A DNA stretch of 64,000 nt from Burkholderiales bacterium (GCA_030684405.1 JAUXYA010000012.1:49163-113162); one strand, 5' to 3'; positions 1 to 9,493 are shown, counted from the stretch's first letter. Numbers and translations: made by a program. The notes: generated from the letters alone by a model not told the origin.

Positions 1-696
1 ATGAAAACCGTGGAACCCGGTGAGCAAGTAGAAAGTGGCGCCGTACGCACCCATGTTCAGCTTGATGTTGAGGTCGTTGTAGGCATGGACATACTCGTAA
101 ACCTGAAAACCCAGGAAGACCGTGCCCAGAGCGATGGTCAGGACCAAGCCCCAGATCAACTGCCAGCGGCTATTCTTCAGCAACCCCCAGTGCGCCCAGG
201 TAATGGTCACGCCGGACAGCAACAGCAGAGCCGTATTAAACGCCGGGATGCCCCAGGCGCCCATCGGGGAGAAAGTCTCCTTGATGCCGGGTCCGGTCGC
301 CGGCCAATCCGGCTTGAAGCCGGGCCACAACAGTTCCTGGTGTTCCAGCGAACCGAGGTCGGGTACCGAGATCACCCGCATGTAGAACAGCGCGCCGAAA
401 AACGCCGCAAAAAACATAACTTCCGAGAAAATGAACCAGCCCATGCCCCAGCGGAATGAAACATCGACCTTCTTGTTGTACTTGCCCGTCTCCGACTCGT
501 GCGCGACGGCAGTGAACCAGCCTGCGAACATGAAGAACAGGATCAGAAAGCCTATGCCGAGCAGGACATAACCCAGCGGCATCTTGTTTACCGAGAACGA
601 AGCCCCGAAACCGAGGAATCCCAGCGCAAGCGAGGCCACGATCGGCCAGTGAGACGGTTGCGGCAGGTAGTAGTTGCCTGAAGCTTGACTGGACAT
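1..696 (-). CDS. ctaE: Cytochrome c oxidase subunit III (C-terminus outside window)
   Basis: Subunit III of the aa3-type terminal oxidase, an inner-membrane protein that stabilises the catalytic core. Reading the minus strand from the ATG at 696 gives 232 residues with no stop before the window edge. The residues include typical COX3 segments, such as WGMGWFIFSEVMFFAAFF and the helix holding TGFHGFH near the end of the visible part, and several hydrophobic helices. The start (MSSQASGNYYLPQPSHWPI) is preceded by GGGAGAGA, a good ribosome site. It is the last visible gene of the cta operon. The 3' end is missing only because the window ends. Confidence 0.95.
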   Translation of the reverse strand, partial: MSSQASGNYYLPQPSHWPIVASLALGFLGFGASFSVNKMPLGYVLLGIGFLILFFMFAGWFTAVAHESETGKYNKKVDVSFRWGMGWFIFSEVMFFAAFFGALFYMRVISVPDLGSLEHQELLWPGFKPDWPATGPGIKETFSPMGAWGIPAFNTALLLLSGVTITWAHWGLLKNSRWQLIWGLVLTIALGTVFLGFQVYEYVHAYNDLNIKLNMGAYGATFYLLTGFHGFH

Positions 697-742
697 GTTT
701 GTCTCTCCCTGAATCCCTTTGATCGATTTCCCAGTGCGCCGG

Positions 743-949
743 TCAGCGGATGACCAGCTGCACGACGCTCACCACCGTGAGCACAAAAAGCGCTGCCGCC
801 ATCACGCCGACAATGATGACCTGCAGCGGCGACACCTCGAGCTTCTCATGCTCGGTGCGCTTGCGAATGCCGAGAAAGGCCGAGAGCACCATAAGCAGCA
901 CCTGAAACAGGGTGGCCTTGGACGGCTTCTCGCCCATCACACTTTCCAT
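743..949 (-). CDS. DUF2970 small membrane protein of the cta operon
   Basis: A 68-residue protein with an N-terminal hydrophobic stretch, a basic linker (GIRKRTEHEKLEV) and one strong transmembrane segment near residues 42-64. Length and position between ctaG and ctaE match the DUF2970 family of betaproteobacterial oxidase clusters. Its function is unknown; a role in oxidase assembly is inferred from context only. Its start codon overlaps the ctaG stop codon, so the two are probably translationally coupled. Confidence 0.85.
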   Translation of the reverse strand: MESVMGEKPSKATLFQVLLMVLSAFLGIRKRTEHEKLEVSPLQVIIVGVMAAALFVLTVVSVVQLVIR

Positions 950-1503
950 CAGCCCTGCCCGCCGCTTTTTGCCGGTGCCGTCGACGCACCCTTGACCTCG
1001 AAAAAGGTGTAAGACAGCGTGATCGTGGTGAGATCGGCAGGCAACGTCGAGTCAATGACAAACTGCACCGGCATACGCTTGCCTTCGCCCGCCTGCAGCG
1101 GCTGCTGGGTAAAGCAGAAGCACTCCAGCTTTTTGACAAATGACGCCGCGTGCTTGGGCCCGTAACTCGGAATTGCCTGACCGACGATCGCCTTGTCGCC
1201 GTTGTTCTTCACTTCATACTCGATCTGGATCATCTCACCCGGATGCACGCGCACACTGCGCTGCACCGGCCGGAAATCCCAGTCCAGGCCGTGCGAATTG
1301 GAATCGAACTCCAGTGTCACCCAGCGCGACTTGTCGATCTGGGTGTTCTCTACGGCAGCGGCCGGCTTGAGCAGGTTGTTGATACCGGTAACTTCACAGA
1401 TCTTCTCGTAGAACGGCACCAGGGCAAACCCGAAACCGAACATCACCACGGCAAAAATCGACAATCGAACCATCAGCCGGCGGTTTGCGCGTTTGGTTTT
1501 CAT
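949..1503 (-). CDS. ctaG: Cytochrome c oxidase assembly protein (Cox11 family)
   Basis: A copper chaperone that delivers copper to the CuB site of subunit I. The 184-residue product has one N-terminal transmembrane helix (about residues 12-30, followed by PFYEKICEVTG) and a periplasmic domain with the copper-binding CxC motif CFCF at residues 128-131. I start it at the ATG at 1503 (MKTKRANRR). That start overlaps the stop of the upstream 37-residue gene as ATGA, and an in-frame upstream ATG would run deep into that gene. Its place between ctaD and ctaE is the standard one. Confidence 0.95.
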   Translation of the reverse strand: MKTKRANRRLMVRLSIFAVVMFGFGFALVPFYEKICEVTGINNLLKPAAAVENTQIDKSRWVTLEFDSNSHGLDWDFRPVQRSVRVHPGEMIQIEYEVKNNGDKAIVGQAIPSYGPKHAASFVKKLECFCFTQQPLQAGEGKRMPVQFVIDSTLPADLTTITLSYTFFEVKGASTAPAKSGGQG

Positions 1504-1613
1504 CGTGCGAGTAGGTAATACTTGACCATCACGCCAAAGAAAAAGGCGGCAACAATCAGCCACAGCACGGCAGCGGTGCGCCGATTGTTGCGCTTGATCT
1601 CGGCAGGAACCAT
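1500..1613 (-). CDS. Cytochrome oxidase small assembly protein, 37 aa
   Basis: A very small gene in the gap between ctaD and ctaG. It begins MVPAEIKRNNRRTA and then has a single hydrophobic helix (about residues 16-30) ending KYYLLAR. It starts at the ATG at 1613, three bases after the ctaD stop, and its TGA overlaps the ctaG ATG. Betaproteobacterial oxidase operons usually carry such a single-helix protein at this exact position, annotated as cytochrome oxidase small assembly protein. No catalytic role is visible. Tight coupling on both sides supports a real gene. Confidence 0.8.
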   Translation of the reverse strand: MVPAEIKRNNRRTAAVLWLIVAAFFFGVMVKYYLLAR

Positions 1614-1616
1614 TGC

Positions 1617-3203
1617 TTACTTCAGCACTGGCGGGGTTTCAAAACTGTGCCAGGGCGCCGGCGTGGGCAGATGCGTCCACTCCAGGCTGTCAGCGCCTTC
1701 CCATGGCTTCTCTGGAGCCTTTTCACCACTGCGGATGCACTTTACGACGACGTAAAGGAACAGCAACTGCGAAAAGCCAAAGCCGAAGGCCCCGATTGTC
1801 GAAATCATGTTGAACTCCGTGAACTGCACGGCATAGTCCGGAATACGGCGCGGCATGCCGGCCAGCCCGAGGAAATGCTGGACGAAGAAGGTGACGTTGA
1901 AGAACACCAGCGACAGCCAGAAGTGCCATTTGCCCAGTGTCTCGTCGTACATCTTGCCTGTCCATTTGGGCAGCCAGAAGTAGATGCCGGCGAAAGCCGA
2001 GAACAGCGCGCCGGCAACCATCACGTAGTGAAAATGTGCCACCACGTAGTAGGTGTCGTGCAGCTGGACATCGACCGGTGTTATCGACAGCACCAGTCCG
2101 GTGAATCCGCCCAGAGTGAACAAGAACAGGAAGCCGATCGCAAACAACATCGGTGTTTCGAAGGTCAGCGAACCTTTCCACATGGTCGCCACCCAGTTGA
2201 ATACCTTGACGCCGGTGGGCACCGCGATCAGCACCGTTGCGTACATGAAATAGAGCTGCGCCTCCACCGGCATGCCGGCGGTGTACATGTGGTGCGCCCA
2301 AACCATGAACGACAGGATCGCGATCGAGGCCGTGGCATAGACCATTGAAGCGTAACCGAACAGCGGCTTGCGCGAGAACGCCGGGATCACCTGCGACACG
2401 ACGCCAAAGGCGGGAATCGCGATGATGTAAACCTCGGGGTGGCCGAAGAACCAGAAAATGTGCTGATAGAGCACCGGGTCTCCACCGCCTGCGGCGTTGA
2501 AGAAGTGGGTGCCGAAATGGCGGTCGGTCAAGATCATCGTCACCGCGCCAGCGAGCACCGGCATCACGGCGACCACGAGGTAAGCGGTGATCAGCCAGGT
2601 CCAGCAGAACAGCGGCATCTTCATCAGCGACATCCCGGGGGCGCGCATATTGAGGATGGTGGTGATGATGTTGATCGAACCCATGATCGACGAAATACCG
2701 AGGATGTGGACCGCAAAAATCGTCAGGTCCATCGCCGGGCCGGCCTGGGTCGACAGCGGCGCGTACATCGTCCAGCCCACTCCGGCTCCGCCGCCGGGCA
2801 TGAACTGGGCGGCGATTAACAACAAAGCAGCCGGAGGAAGCAGCCAGAACGACAGGTTGTTCATCCGCGGGAACGCCATGTCAGGCGCGCCGATCTGCAT
2901 CGGAATCAACCAGTTAGCGAAACCGACGAAGGCCGGCATGATCGCGCCGAACACCATGATCAGGCCGTGGTATGTGGTCATCGAGTTGAAGAAATCCGGC
3001 TGCACGATCTGCAGGCCGGGCTGGAACAACTCGGTGCGGATGATCAGCGCCATGACGCCGCCGACCAGGAACATCGCGAAGCTGAACCACAGGTACATCG
3101 TGCCGATGTCCTTGTGATTGGTCGATTTGACCCAACGCATGATCCCCGTGGGATGGCCGTGGGCGTGATCGTCGTGACCGTGTTGTGCGTGTGCTGCTTC
3201 CAT
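1617..3203 (-). CDS. ctaD: Cytochrome c oxidase subunit I
   Basis: Catalytic subunit of the aa3-type haem-copper oxidase (528 residues, normal length). Haem and copper ligand regions are visible: STTYHGLIMVFG-like (MTTYHGLIMVFG), HPEVYI for the CuB His-Tyr pair, HHMYT, and HDTYYVVAHFHYV with the two haem histidines. The N-terminus is histidine-rich and soluble, then about 12 helices follow. The start at 3203 has GGAGACTCCC upstream. It lies 38 bases after ctaC and just before the small assembly protein. E. coli-type quinol features are absent and the partner subunit II carries CuA, so it should use cytochrome c. Confidence 0.98.
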   Translation of the reverse strand: MEAAHAQHGHDDHAHGHPTGIMRWVKSTNHKDIGTMYLWFSFAMFLVGGVMALIIRTELFQPGLQIVQPDFFNSMTTYHGLIMVFGAIMPAFVGFANWLIPMQIGAPDMAFPRMNNLSFWLLPPAALLLIAAQFMPGGGAGVGWTMYAPLSTQAGPAMDLTIFAVHILGISSIMGSINIITTILNMRAPGMSLMKMPLFCWTWLITAYLVVAVMPVLAGAVTMILTDRHFGTHFFNAAGGGDPVLYQHIFWFFGHPEVYIIAIPAFGVVSQVIPAFSRKPLFGYASMVYATASIAILSFMVWAHHMYTAGMPVEAQLYFMYATVLIAVPTGVKVFNWVATMWKGSLTFETPMLFAIGFLFLFTLGGFTGLVLSITPVDVQLHDTYYVVAHFHYVMVAGALFSAFAGIYFWLPKWTGKMYDETLGKWHFWLSLVFFNVTFFVQHFLGLAGMPRRIPDYAVQFTEFNMISTIGAFGFGFSQLLFLYVVVKCIRSGEKAPEKPWEGADSLEWTHLPTPAPWHSFETPPVLK

Positions 3204-3241
3204 TTGGGAGTCTCCTGGAGCCTGTGTTCGTTGCGTGCCGG

Positions 3242-4393
3242 TTAGCGCAGCGCCTTGACTTCGGCGGGGGCGACCATATCGCCGGTTTTGTTGTTCCAGC
3301 TGTTGCGGGTGTAGGTCATTACCGCCGCCAGATCAACATCCGACAGGTGCTTGAAAGCATTCATCGCGGTGCCCTGCTTGCCATTGAGCACCAGCTTGAT
3401 CTGGTCCTCTTTCGGCCCCGCGACCATCTTCGAACCGGACAGCGCGGGGAAAGCCCCGGGCACGCCCATGCCGGTCGCCTGGTGACAGGCCACACAGTGC
3501 TGGGCGTAGACCTTGTCGCCATGCGCCTTGAGGTCTTCGGCGGTCCATGTCTTGTTGGAATCAATCTTGGCGGCCGCCACCTTCTTCTGCTGGGCATTGA
3601 CCCAGGCGCTGTATTGCGCCGGCTCCATCACCTCGACGACAATGGGCATGAAGCCGTGGTCCTTGCCGCAAAGCTCAGCGCACTGGCCGCGGTAGATGCC
3701 GGCGCGCTCGGCCTTGAACCAGGTGTCGCGGATGAATCCCGGAATCGCATCCTGCTTGACTGCCAGCGCCGGGACGTACCAGGAATGAATGACGTCAGCA
3801 GCGGTGGTCAGCACGCGGATCTTCTTGCCGACAGGCACCACAACATTGTTGTCGGTTTCCAGCAGGTAATTGGGATTGGCCTTGCGACCAACGACATCGC
3901 TGCCGTCAATCTGCGCGCGCGGGGTGGACAGCTTGCTGTAGAAGCTGATGCCCTCACCCTCTCCCTTCAGGTAATCGTAGCCCCACATCCACTGGTAGCC
4001 GGTGGCCTTGATGGTGATATCCGGTTCGGAGGTATCACGCATTGCGATCAGCGTGCCGGTCGCCGGCACCGCAAGCGCGATCAGGATCACGAAGGGAATC
4101 AGCGTCCACGCCACTTCGACAGCCGTGTTCTCGTGGAACTGTGCGGCCTTGTGTCCCACCGACTTGCGGTGTTTGAACACCGCGTAGAACATGAAACCGA
4201 AGACACCGACGAAAATGATGAAGCAGATGAGCGTGATGATCGTGTGAAGATCGTAGATCTTCTCGCCAAGCAGGGTTTGCGGCGTCTGCAGATTAAGCTG
4301 GTAATGATTCAGTTGGCTATTAGCCCAGGTCGCCGCCGACCAGAAAAACAGCGCACCCGCTGCCGCCAAACTCTTGATCCCCTTGATGCCCAT
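3242..4393 (-). CDS. ctaC: Cytochrome c oxidase subunit II with fused C-terminal cytochrome c domain
   Basis: Subunit II takes electrons from cytochrome c through the binuclear CuA centre. The 383-residue product starts at the ATG at 4393 (MGIKGIKSLAAAGALFF), preceded by GGGGGAAG. It has a signal peptide, two membrane helices (around residues 45-65 and 85-110), a cupredoxin domain with the CuA motif CAELCGKDHGFM, and a C-terminal extension with a haem c site, CVACH. The fusion makes it a caa3-like subunit with its own haem. Longer upstream reading in this frame would overlap the DUF2244 gene and adds no signal sequence, so I reject it. Confidence 0.96.
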   Translation of the reverse strand: MGIKGIKSLAAAGALFFWSAATWANSQLNHYQLNLQTPQTLLGEKIYDLHTIITLICFIIFVGVFGFMFYAVFKHRKSVGHKAAQFHENTAVEVAWTLIPFVILIALAVPATGTLIAMRDTSEPDITIKATGYQWMWGYDYLKGEGEGISFYSKLSTPRAQIDGSDVVGRKANPNYLLETDNNVVVPVGKKIRVLTTAADVIHSWYVPALAVKQDAIPGFIRDTWFKAERAGIYRGQCAELCGKDHGFMPIVVEVMEPAQYSAWVNAQQKKVAAAKIDSNKTWTAEDLKAHGDKVYAQHCVACHQATGMGVPGAFPALSGSKMVAGPKEDQIKLVLNGKQGTAMNAFKHLSDVDLAAVMTYTRNSWNNKTGDMVAPAEVKALR

Positions 4394-4425
4394 TCTTCCC
4401 CCGCTCGAAATGCCCGATTGATCCG

Positions 4426-4905
4426 TCACGCCCGGTGGCCGCCGAGGCGGCTGTGCAACTCGCGCGCCAGCATCTGGCGCCCCTCCTCGCTGCAATACCG
4501 TCCGATTTCCACCGTCCTACCGTGGGAGCGCAATGCAAGCTTACCGGCCTTCCCGGTTACCACCCGCGCCCAGCCACGATGAAATTCAAACTGCTCAGCC
4601 AAACCCCGCTCCCGCACTTCGACCAGGATGCGGTCACCACGCACATCCACGCGCTCAAAATCCCCGGCGCGACGCAAAAAAACCGCGGCCGCGATCAGCA
4701 GCGCGGTTGCTTCCAGCCCCGCAAAAGGAATGATCATCCAGGCCCCCGCCGCCGCGAATCCTGCTGCAACCAGCAGCAGCAACAGGCACAGCGAACCGAC
4801 AACCCAGGCAAAGGTGCGCAACTCGAGCGAACCGGCATGGCGCCTGAAATACGTGAACCCGGCGCCGTCCTGTTCCAGAATCGACTCGAAAACGTGATGT
4901 GTCAT
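4426..4905 (-). CDS. DUF2244 domain membrane protein
   Basis: About 159 residues from the ATG at 4905 (MTHHVFESILEQDGAGF). Two adjacent hydrophobic segments lie near residues 30-75, followed by a soluble domain rich in Arg and His. This is the layout of DUF2244 proteins, which are commonly encoded beside cytochrome c oxidase genes. Function unknown. A longer reading from 5019 would overlap bioD and is less likely. It sits between the bio and cta operons on the same strand, so it may begin the cta transcript. Confidence 0.8.
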   Translation of the reverse strand: MTHHVFESILEQDGAGFTYFRRHAGSLELRTFAWVVGSLCLLLLLVAAGFAAAGAWMIIPFAGLEATALLIAAAVFLRRAGDFERVDVRGDRILVEVRERGLAEQFEFHRGWARVVTGKAGKLALRSHGRTVEIGRYCSEEGRQMLARELHSRLGGHRA

Positions 4906-5005
4906 CACCGGCGCCGACCATTCCTTTTTCAAACGCGCGGACTGTAGCACACCGAAGGGGACCATCGCAATCAAAATGCCCCATGAAAACAGTCGGTTTT
5001 CCCTC

Positions 5006-5734
5006 TCAAATGCGCGCATTCAAGGTGTTTATGTCGAGCGTCCGGGACAGGCGCTCAGGCCGCGGATCGCGCGCATGCCGCAGTACGCCGAGCAGCGGTG
5101 CCGCGAGACGCTCGCGCAGCGCATCCAGGTTCTGCGCGCGACGCAACATCTGCGGATCAACGTGATTCGCGATCCATCCAGCGAACTCGAGCCCGCGATG
5201 CTGCATTGCGTCCACCGTCAGCAACGCATGGTTGAGGCAGCCCAGACGCAGCCCGACCACAAGGACCACCGGCAGACGGAGCCGGCGCGGAATGTCCGCA
5301 GCGCAATTGCGCCGGCCCAGCGGTACCAGCAGCCCGCCCACCCCTTCGACCACGACGATGTCCGTGTCACGGGCCAGTCGCCGGTAACAGGCGGTGATCG
5401 TGGACATGCGGATCGCTGCTCCCGCTTCGGCAGCCGCAACATGCGGTGCAATCGGCGGTGCAAAACAATACGGGTTGATCGCGCGTGCCGCGACCTCTAC
5501 GCTGGAGGCGGCCTGCAGTTGCGCTACGTCGTCGTTGTGCCAGGCGCCCCTGCGGAGCTTTGCGCCGGCGGCCACCGGCTTCATGCCCACCGTGCGCAGC
5601 CCGAGTCCGGCAAAACCGTGCAGCAGCGCACAAGCTGCCAGCGTCTTCCCGACACCGGTATCGGTGCCGGCGACGAAGAGGCCGCGCGCCGTCGCTGCCG
5701 GTCGCTCAGCCACGATCAGCCACACTGATGTCAA
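5006..5734 (-). CDS. bioD: ATP-dependent dethiobiotin synthetase
   Basis: Closes the ureido ring: 7,8-diaminopelargonate + CO2 + ATP gives dethiobiotin, the third of the four late steps of biotin synthesis, in the cytosol. The P-loop GTDTGVGKT is at residues 23-31. VGMKPVAAG and VVVEGVGGLLVPL are conserved blocks. The length of 242 is normal. The gene overlaps the end of bioC by 29 bases if the first ATG is used; a GTG a few codons later is possible. No bioA (diaminopelargonate aminotransferase) lies in the window, so that gene must be elsewhere. Confidence 0.95.
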   Translation of the reverse strand: MTSVWLIVAERPAATARGLFVAGTDTGVGKTLAACALLHGFAGLGLRTVGMKPVAAGAKLRRGAWHNDDVAQLQAASSVEVAARAINPYCFAPPIAPHVAAAEAGAAIRMSTITACYRRLARDTDIVVVEGVGGLLVPLGRRNCAADIPRRLRLPVVLVVGLRLGCLNHALLTVDAMQHRGLEFAGWIANHVDPQMLRRAQNLDALRERLAAPLLGVLRHARDPRPERLSRTLDINTLNARI

Positions 5735-6581
5735 TCACCGGGCGGCCGCCGGGCCCCGTTCGCGGCAGCGGCTTCCAGGCATGGCCGTAGATCACCTCGA
5801 AGGTCGCCGGCAGCTTGCCGTCGCGGCGCAGCCCCTCGTAGTTGCGCTCGACGGCCGACAGCCAGGCCTTGGCCGACAGCGTCCGCGCCCGTCCGGCAGT
5901 GGCATTGCGCGCACCTATGGCCTGGAGGTCGCGCATCACCGCGCGCACATCATCGTAGGTCAGCGTGAACATTTCCATGTCGATCACCGGATCGGCGAAA
6001 CCCGCCTTGACCAAAATGTCACCGATGTCATGCATGTCAGTGAAACGGCTGACACGGGTATGCCCGTCCGCATCCGGCTGCGCCGCGCGCAATTCCTTCA
6101 GCGTGTCCGGTCCAAAGGTCGTAAACAGAAACAGGCCCCCCGGCGCCAGCACGCGGCGCATTTCGGCAAAAGCTTGCGGCAGCGCATTGACCCACTGCAG
6201 GGCGAGACTGCTCCAGACGAGGTCGATGCTCGCACCGGCCAACGGCAATTGCTCGAGATCACCGCAGAGCAGGCGCGGCACGCGCCGAAGCAGCCGTCGG
6301 TGCCAGGGTTGGCTTCCGCGCGCATGGCGCAGCATGCCGGGTGCAATGTCCAGCGCGAATAGCTGCGCCTGCGGATAACGCCGGATGAGTCCCGGCCAGG
6401 CATTGCCGGTACCGCTGCCCGCATCGAGGATGCGCGACGGCGCATGGCGGATGAAGTCCAGGCGTTCAAGGCTGCGCCGGCACACCTCGTGCTGCAGCAC
6501 CGCAGCGGCATCGTAGGTTGGCGCAGCGCGATCGAAGGCGCGCCGCACCGCGCGCTTGTCGATGGTGTATTCAGGATTCAT
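5706..6581 (-). CDS. bioC: Malonyl-ACP O-methyltransferase
   Basis: Methylates the free carboxyl of malonyl-ACP with SAM, disguising it so that fatty-acid synthesis enzymes can build pimeloyl-ACP methyl ester. The N-terminus DKRAVRRAFDRAAPTYDAAAVLQ is the BioC signature. The SAM-binding motif I, ILDAGSGTGN, is at residues 51-60, and LVWSSLALQWVNALP follows. The length of 291 is normal. It overlaps bioH (11 bases) and bioD, as expected in a translationally coupled bio operon. Confidence 0.95.
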   Translation of the reverse strand: MNPEYTIDKRAVRRAFDRAAPTYDAAAVLQHEVCRRSLERLDFIRHAPSRILDAGSGTGNAWPGLIRRYPQAQLFALDIAPGMLRHARGSQPWHRRLLRRVPRLLCGDLEQLPLAGASIDLVWSSLALQWVNALPQAFAEMRRVLAPGGLFLFTTFGPDTLKELRAAQPDADGHTRVSRFTDMHDIGDILVKAGFADPVIDMEMFTLTYDDVRAVMRDLQAIGARNATAGRARTLSAKAWLSAVERNYEGLRRDGKLPATFEVIYGHAWKPLPRTGPGGRPVIDISVADRG

Positions 6582-7293
6582 TGCAGAACTCGGTTATCAG
6601 GGCGCACGCCTGCACAGCATCGGAGACAAAAGGTACATGGGCGGCACCGACGAAACGGGCGGCACGCGCGTCCGGCAGGGCTGCAACCAGCGCACCGGCG
6701 GCTGCCGGCGGGATAAGGCTGTCGCAGTCGCCATGGATGAGCAGTACCGGCTGTCTGATATCCGGCAACTGCGCGCGCAGATCGACGTCGCGCAACCAGC
6801 CCAGCATCCGCAGCAACCGCCCGGCCGCGGCGATGCTGCGTGTTTCGAGCAGCCGCTCCAACTGACGGGCGACTGTGCGTGCCTGAGCGTCGCCTCGGGT
6901 TTGCAGCAGCCGGAAGCGGCGCAACGCAGCAGCGGCATCACTCTCCACCGCTGCGGTGAAGGATTCGAATTCGGTTTGCGCCATGCCCTGCGGCCAGCCA
7001 TCGCCCGCGACGAACTTGGGCGTGGTGGCGAACAGCGCCAGGCGCCCGACCTGGGCAGGGTGGCGCCACGCCCAGGACAGCGCAAGTTGTCCGCCGAGTG
7101 ACCAGCCGCCCACCACGCAACGCGCCGGCGCCGCGGCGGCGAGACGATCCACCGCCTCGTCGAAGCTGCCGCCACCGTCGATGTCCGGAGCCTGCACGGC
7201 AAAACGCTCACCGAGCAGCGCCGACAGTTCCGCCCAGACGCCGCCATGCGCGCCCCAGCCGTGCAACAACACCAGCGGAATTGCGCCGTTCAT
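6571..7293 (-). CDS. bioH: Pimeloyl-ACP methyl ester carboxylesterase
   Basis: An alpha/beta hydrolase that removes the methyl group added by BioC, releasing pimeloyl-ACP for BioF. The 240-residue protein shows the oxyanion motif HGWG near residue 11, the nucleophile elbow GWSLGG with Ser65, a likely Asp191 (HGDCD) and His219 (AAHVPF). It overlaps bioF by 4 bases and bioC by 11. Clustering with bioC and bioF supports BioH over a generic esterase. Confidence 0.93.
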   Translation of the reverse strand: MNGAIPLVLLHGWGAHGGVWAELSALLGERFAVQAPDIDGGGSFDEAVDRLAAAAPARCVVGGWSLGGQLALSWAWRHPAQVGRLALFATTPKFVAGDGWPQGMAQTEFESFTAAVESDAAAALRRFRLLQTRGDAQARTVARQLERLLETRSIAAAGRLLRMLGWLRDVDLRAQLPDIRQPVLLIHGDCDSLIPPAAAGALVAALPDARAARFVGAAHVPFVSDAVQACALITEFCNES

Positions 7294-8444
7294 GCGGCCT
7301 GCCGCAGCGTACTGACGAGGCGATCGACATCACCAATACTGTGGTCCGCCGACAGCGAAATGCGCAGGCGCGCAGTGCCCTGGGGCACAGTCGGCGGCCG
7401 GATGGCCGGCACCAGCAAACCAGCTTCTGCAAGGTTTGCCGACAGCGCCAGCGCCTCGACATTGCCACCCACCAGCAAGGGCTGTATCGGCGTGCCCGAA
7501 GGCAGCAGGCGCCACGCCACGTCCTGCAGTCCCTGCTTCAGCCGCAACGCCAGTTCGCGTAGCCGCGCGCGCCGCCATTCCTCCTGCTCAATGATCTGCA
7601 GGCTCGTCAGCAGCGCATGCGCCAGCAAGGGCGGTGTCGCCGTGGTGTAGATGTAGGTGCGCGCATGCTGCACCAGGCTTTCGATCAGTGCCTCGCTACC
7701 CGCGACATAGGCGGCGGACACCCCCGCCGCCTTGCCCTGCGTCGCCATGTAAATCAGTCGGTCGGAGCGAATGCCGAAATGGATGTGGGTGCCGCGCCCC
7801 TGCGCGCCAAGCACGCCGAAACCATGGGCATCGTCGATCAGCAGGTAGGCATCGTGGCGCGCGCAGACTTCGAGCAGTTCCACAACCGGAGCGATGTCGC
7901 CATCCATGCTGAACACCGCATCCACGATGACCAGACGGCGGCGCACTGGCGTGTTCCGCAACTGGCGCTCCAGAGCCTCGAGGTCGTTATGCGGGTAACG
8001 CCGGAAAGTCGCGCGCGACAGCAGCGCAGCATCGTTCAGCGACGCATGGTTCAGGCGGTCGGCAAAAACCGCATCGCCGCGCCCGACCAGAGCACTGACC
8101 ACGCCCATGTTCGCCATATAGCCCGTCGAAAACAGCAGGGTCTGCGGCAAACCGACAAAGGCTGCCAGCGCCGCCTCCAGTTCGTGGTGCGCAGCGGCAT
8201 GGCCGAGAATCAGGTGTGAGGCGCCGGCACCAACGCCGTAGCGGTCGGCGCCCTCTTTCGCCGCGGCCACGATCCGCGGATCAGAGGCAAGTCCGAGATA
8301 GTCGTTGGAGCAGAAGGCGAGGAAATCGCGGCCATCCACGCGGACATGCGCGCGTTGCGGCGATCCCAGCAGCCTGCGCCTGCGACGCAGGCCCTCGCCG
8401 TCTCGGGCCGCCAGCTCCGCAGCCAGTTCGGCATGCAGCGTCAC
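7290..8444 (-). CDS. bioF: 8-amino-7-oxononanoate synthase
   Basis: A PLP enzyme that condenses pimeloyl-ACP with L-alanine. The 384-residue product shows CSNDYLGLASDP near residue 45, the DDAHGFGVLG block at 204-213 and the PLP lysine in TQGKAAG (Lys238). It lies 18 bases downstream of bioB and overlaps bioH by 4 bases. Length and motifs are typical. Confidence 0.96.
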   Translation of the reverse strand: MTLHAELAAELAARDGEGLRRRRRLLGSPQRAHVRVDGRDFLAFCSNDYLGLASDPRIVAAAKEGADRYGVGAGASHLILGHAAAHHELEAALAAFVGLPQTLLFSTGYMANMGVVSALVGRGDAVFADRLNHASLNDAALLSRATFRRYPHNDLEALERQLRNTPVRRRLVIVDAVFSMDGDIAPVVELLEVCARHDAYLLIDDAHGFGVLGAQGRGTHIHFGIRSDRLIYMATQGKAAGVSAAYVAGSEALIESLVQHARTYIYTTATPPLLAHALLTSLQIIEQEEWRRARLRELALRLKQGLQDVAWRLLPSGTPIQPLLVGGNVEALALSANLAEAGLLVPAIRPPTVPQGTARLRISLSADHSIGDVDRLVSTLRQAA

Positions 8445-8462
8445 AAAACGAAACCCTGCCGC

Positions 8463-9467
8463 TCAGGATGCGGACGGATTCATCGGCTGCAGGCCGAGCC
8501 GGTCGAACAGCGCGCGGTCATTGTCGACATCCGGATTGCCGGTGGTCAGCAGCTTCTCGCCGTAGAAAATTGAATTCGCACCGGCGAGGAAACACAGCGC
8601 CTGGACCGCGTCGCCCATTTCCTGACGACCCGCCGACAGCCGCACCATGGCCTTCGGCATGGTGATGCGCGCGCAGGCGATGGTGCGCACGAACTCCAGC
8701 GGATCGAGGGCTTCAGTACCGTGCAGCGGGGTTCCCGGCACCTGCACCAGATTGTTGATCGGCACCGATTCCGGATACGGATCCATGTTGGCGAGCTGCG
8801 CGATCAGCGTTGCCCGCGCCGTGCGCGTCTCTCCCATCCCGACGATGCCGCCGCAGCAGACATGCAACCCGGCCTCGCGCACCTGTTCCAGGGTATCGAT
8901 GCGATCCCCGTACTCGCGCGTGGAAATGATGTTGGCGTAGTTGTCGGCGGCGGTATCGATGTTGTGGTTGTAGTAGTCGAGGCCTGCATCGCGCAGCTGC
9001 GCGGCCTGGCCGGGTTTCAGCATGCCCAGCGTCGCGCAGGTTTCCATGCCGAGACCGCGCACCGCCTTCACCATCGCGACCACTTTGTCGAGATCGCGTT
9101 GCTTCGGGCCGCGCCAGGCCGCGCCCATGCAAAAGCGCGTTGCGCCCTTTTCGCGTGCCAGGCTTGCCGCGGCCACCACCTCTTCCACGGACAGCGTGTC
9201 CTGGTTCTCGACTCCGGTGTGGTAACGCGCCGACTGCGGGCAATAGCCGCAATCCTCGGAGCAGCCGCCGGTCTTGATCGACAGCAGGGTCGACAATTGC
9301 ACCGCGTTCGGATTGAAGTGCTCGCGGTGCACCTGCTGGGCGCGGAACAGCAGATCGTTGAAAGGCAGCGCAAGCAGTGTCTCGATGGCCGCCACGGTCC
9401 AGCGCGAGGCGTCGGCGGAAACACCCGCCGCTTCGTTGAGGGGATTACTGCCGATGACGGTGTCCAT
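8463..9467 (-). CDS. bioB: Biotin synthase (radical SAM)
   Basis: Inserts sulfur into dethiobiotin, the last step of biotin synthesis. The 334-residue protein has the radical-SAM cysteines C69, C73 and C76 (CSEDCGYC) and the typical [15 protein letters not shown] block ([13 protein letters not shown]). The first gene of the bioBFHCD operon, it starts at the ATG at 9467 with AGGAAC upstream. The leader of about 45 bases and the promoter are described separately. Confidence 0.97.
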   Translation of the reverse strand: MDTVIGSNPLNEAAGVSADASRWTVAAIETLLALPFNDLLFRAQQVHREHFNPNAVQLSTLLSIKTGGCSEDCGYCPQSARYHTGVENQDTLSVEEVVAAASLAREKGATRFCMGAAWRGPKQRDLDKVVAMVKAVRGLGMETCATLGMLKPGQAAQLRDAGLDYYNHNIDTAADNYANIISTREYGDRIDTLEQVREAGLHVCCGGIVGMGETRTARATLIAQLANMDPYPESVPINNLVQVPGTPLHGTEALDPLEFVRTIACARITMPKAMVRLSAGRQEMGDAVQALCFLAGANSIFYGEKLLTTGNPDVDNDRALFDRLGLQPMNPSAS

Positions 9468-9493
9468 GATTGGCTGTTCCTAAAATTATCAAT

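Noticed and set aside
3185..4582. 465-codon open frame antisense to ctaC
   Set aside because: Shadow of ctaC; composition His/Arg/Leu-rich and without known domains.
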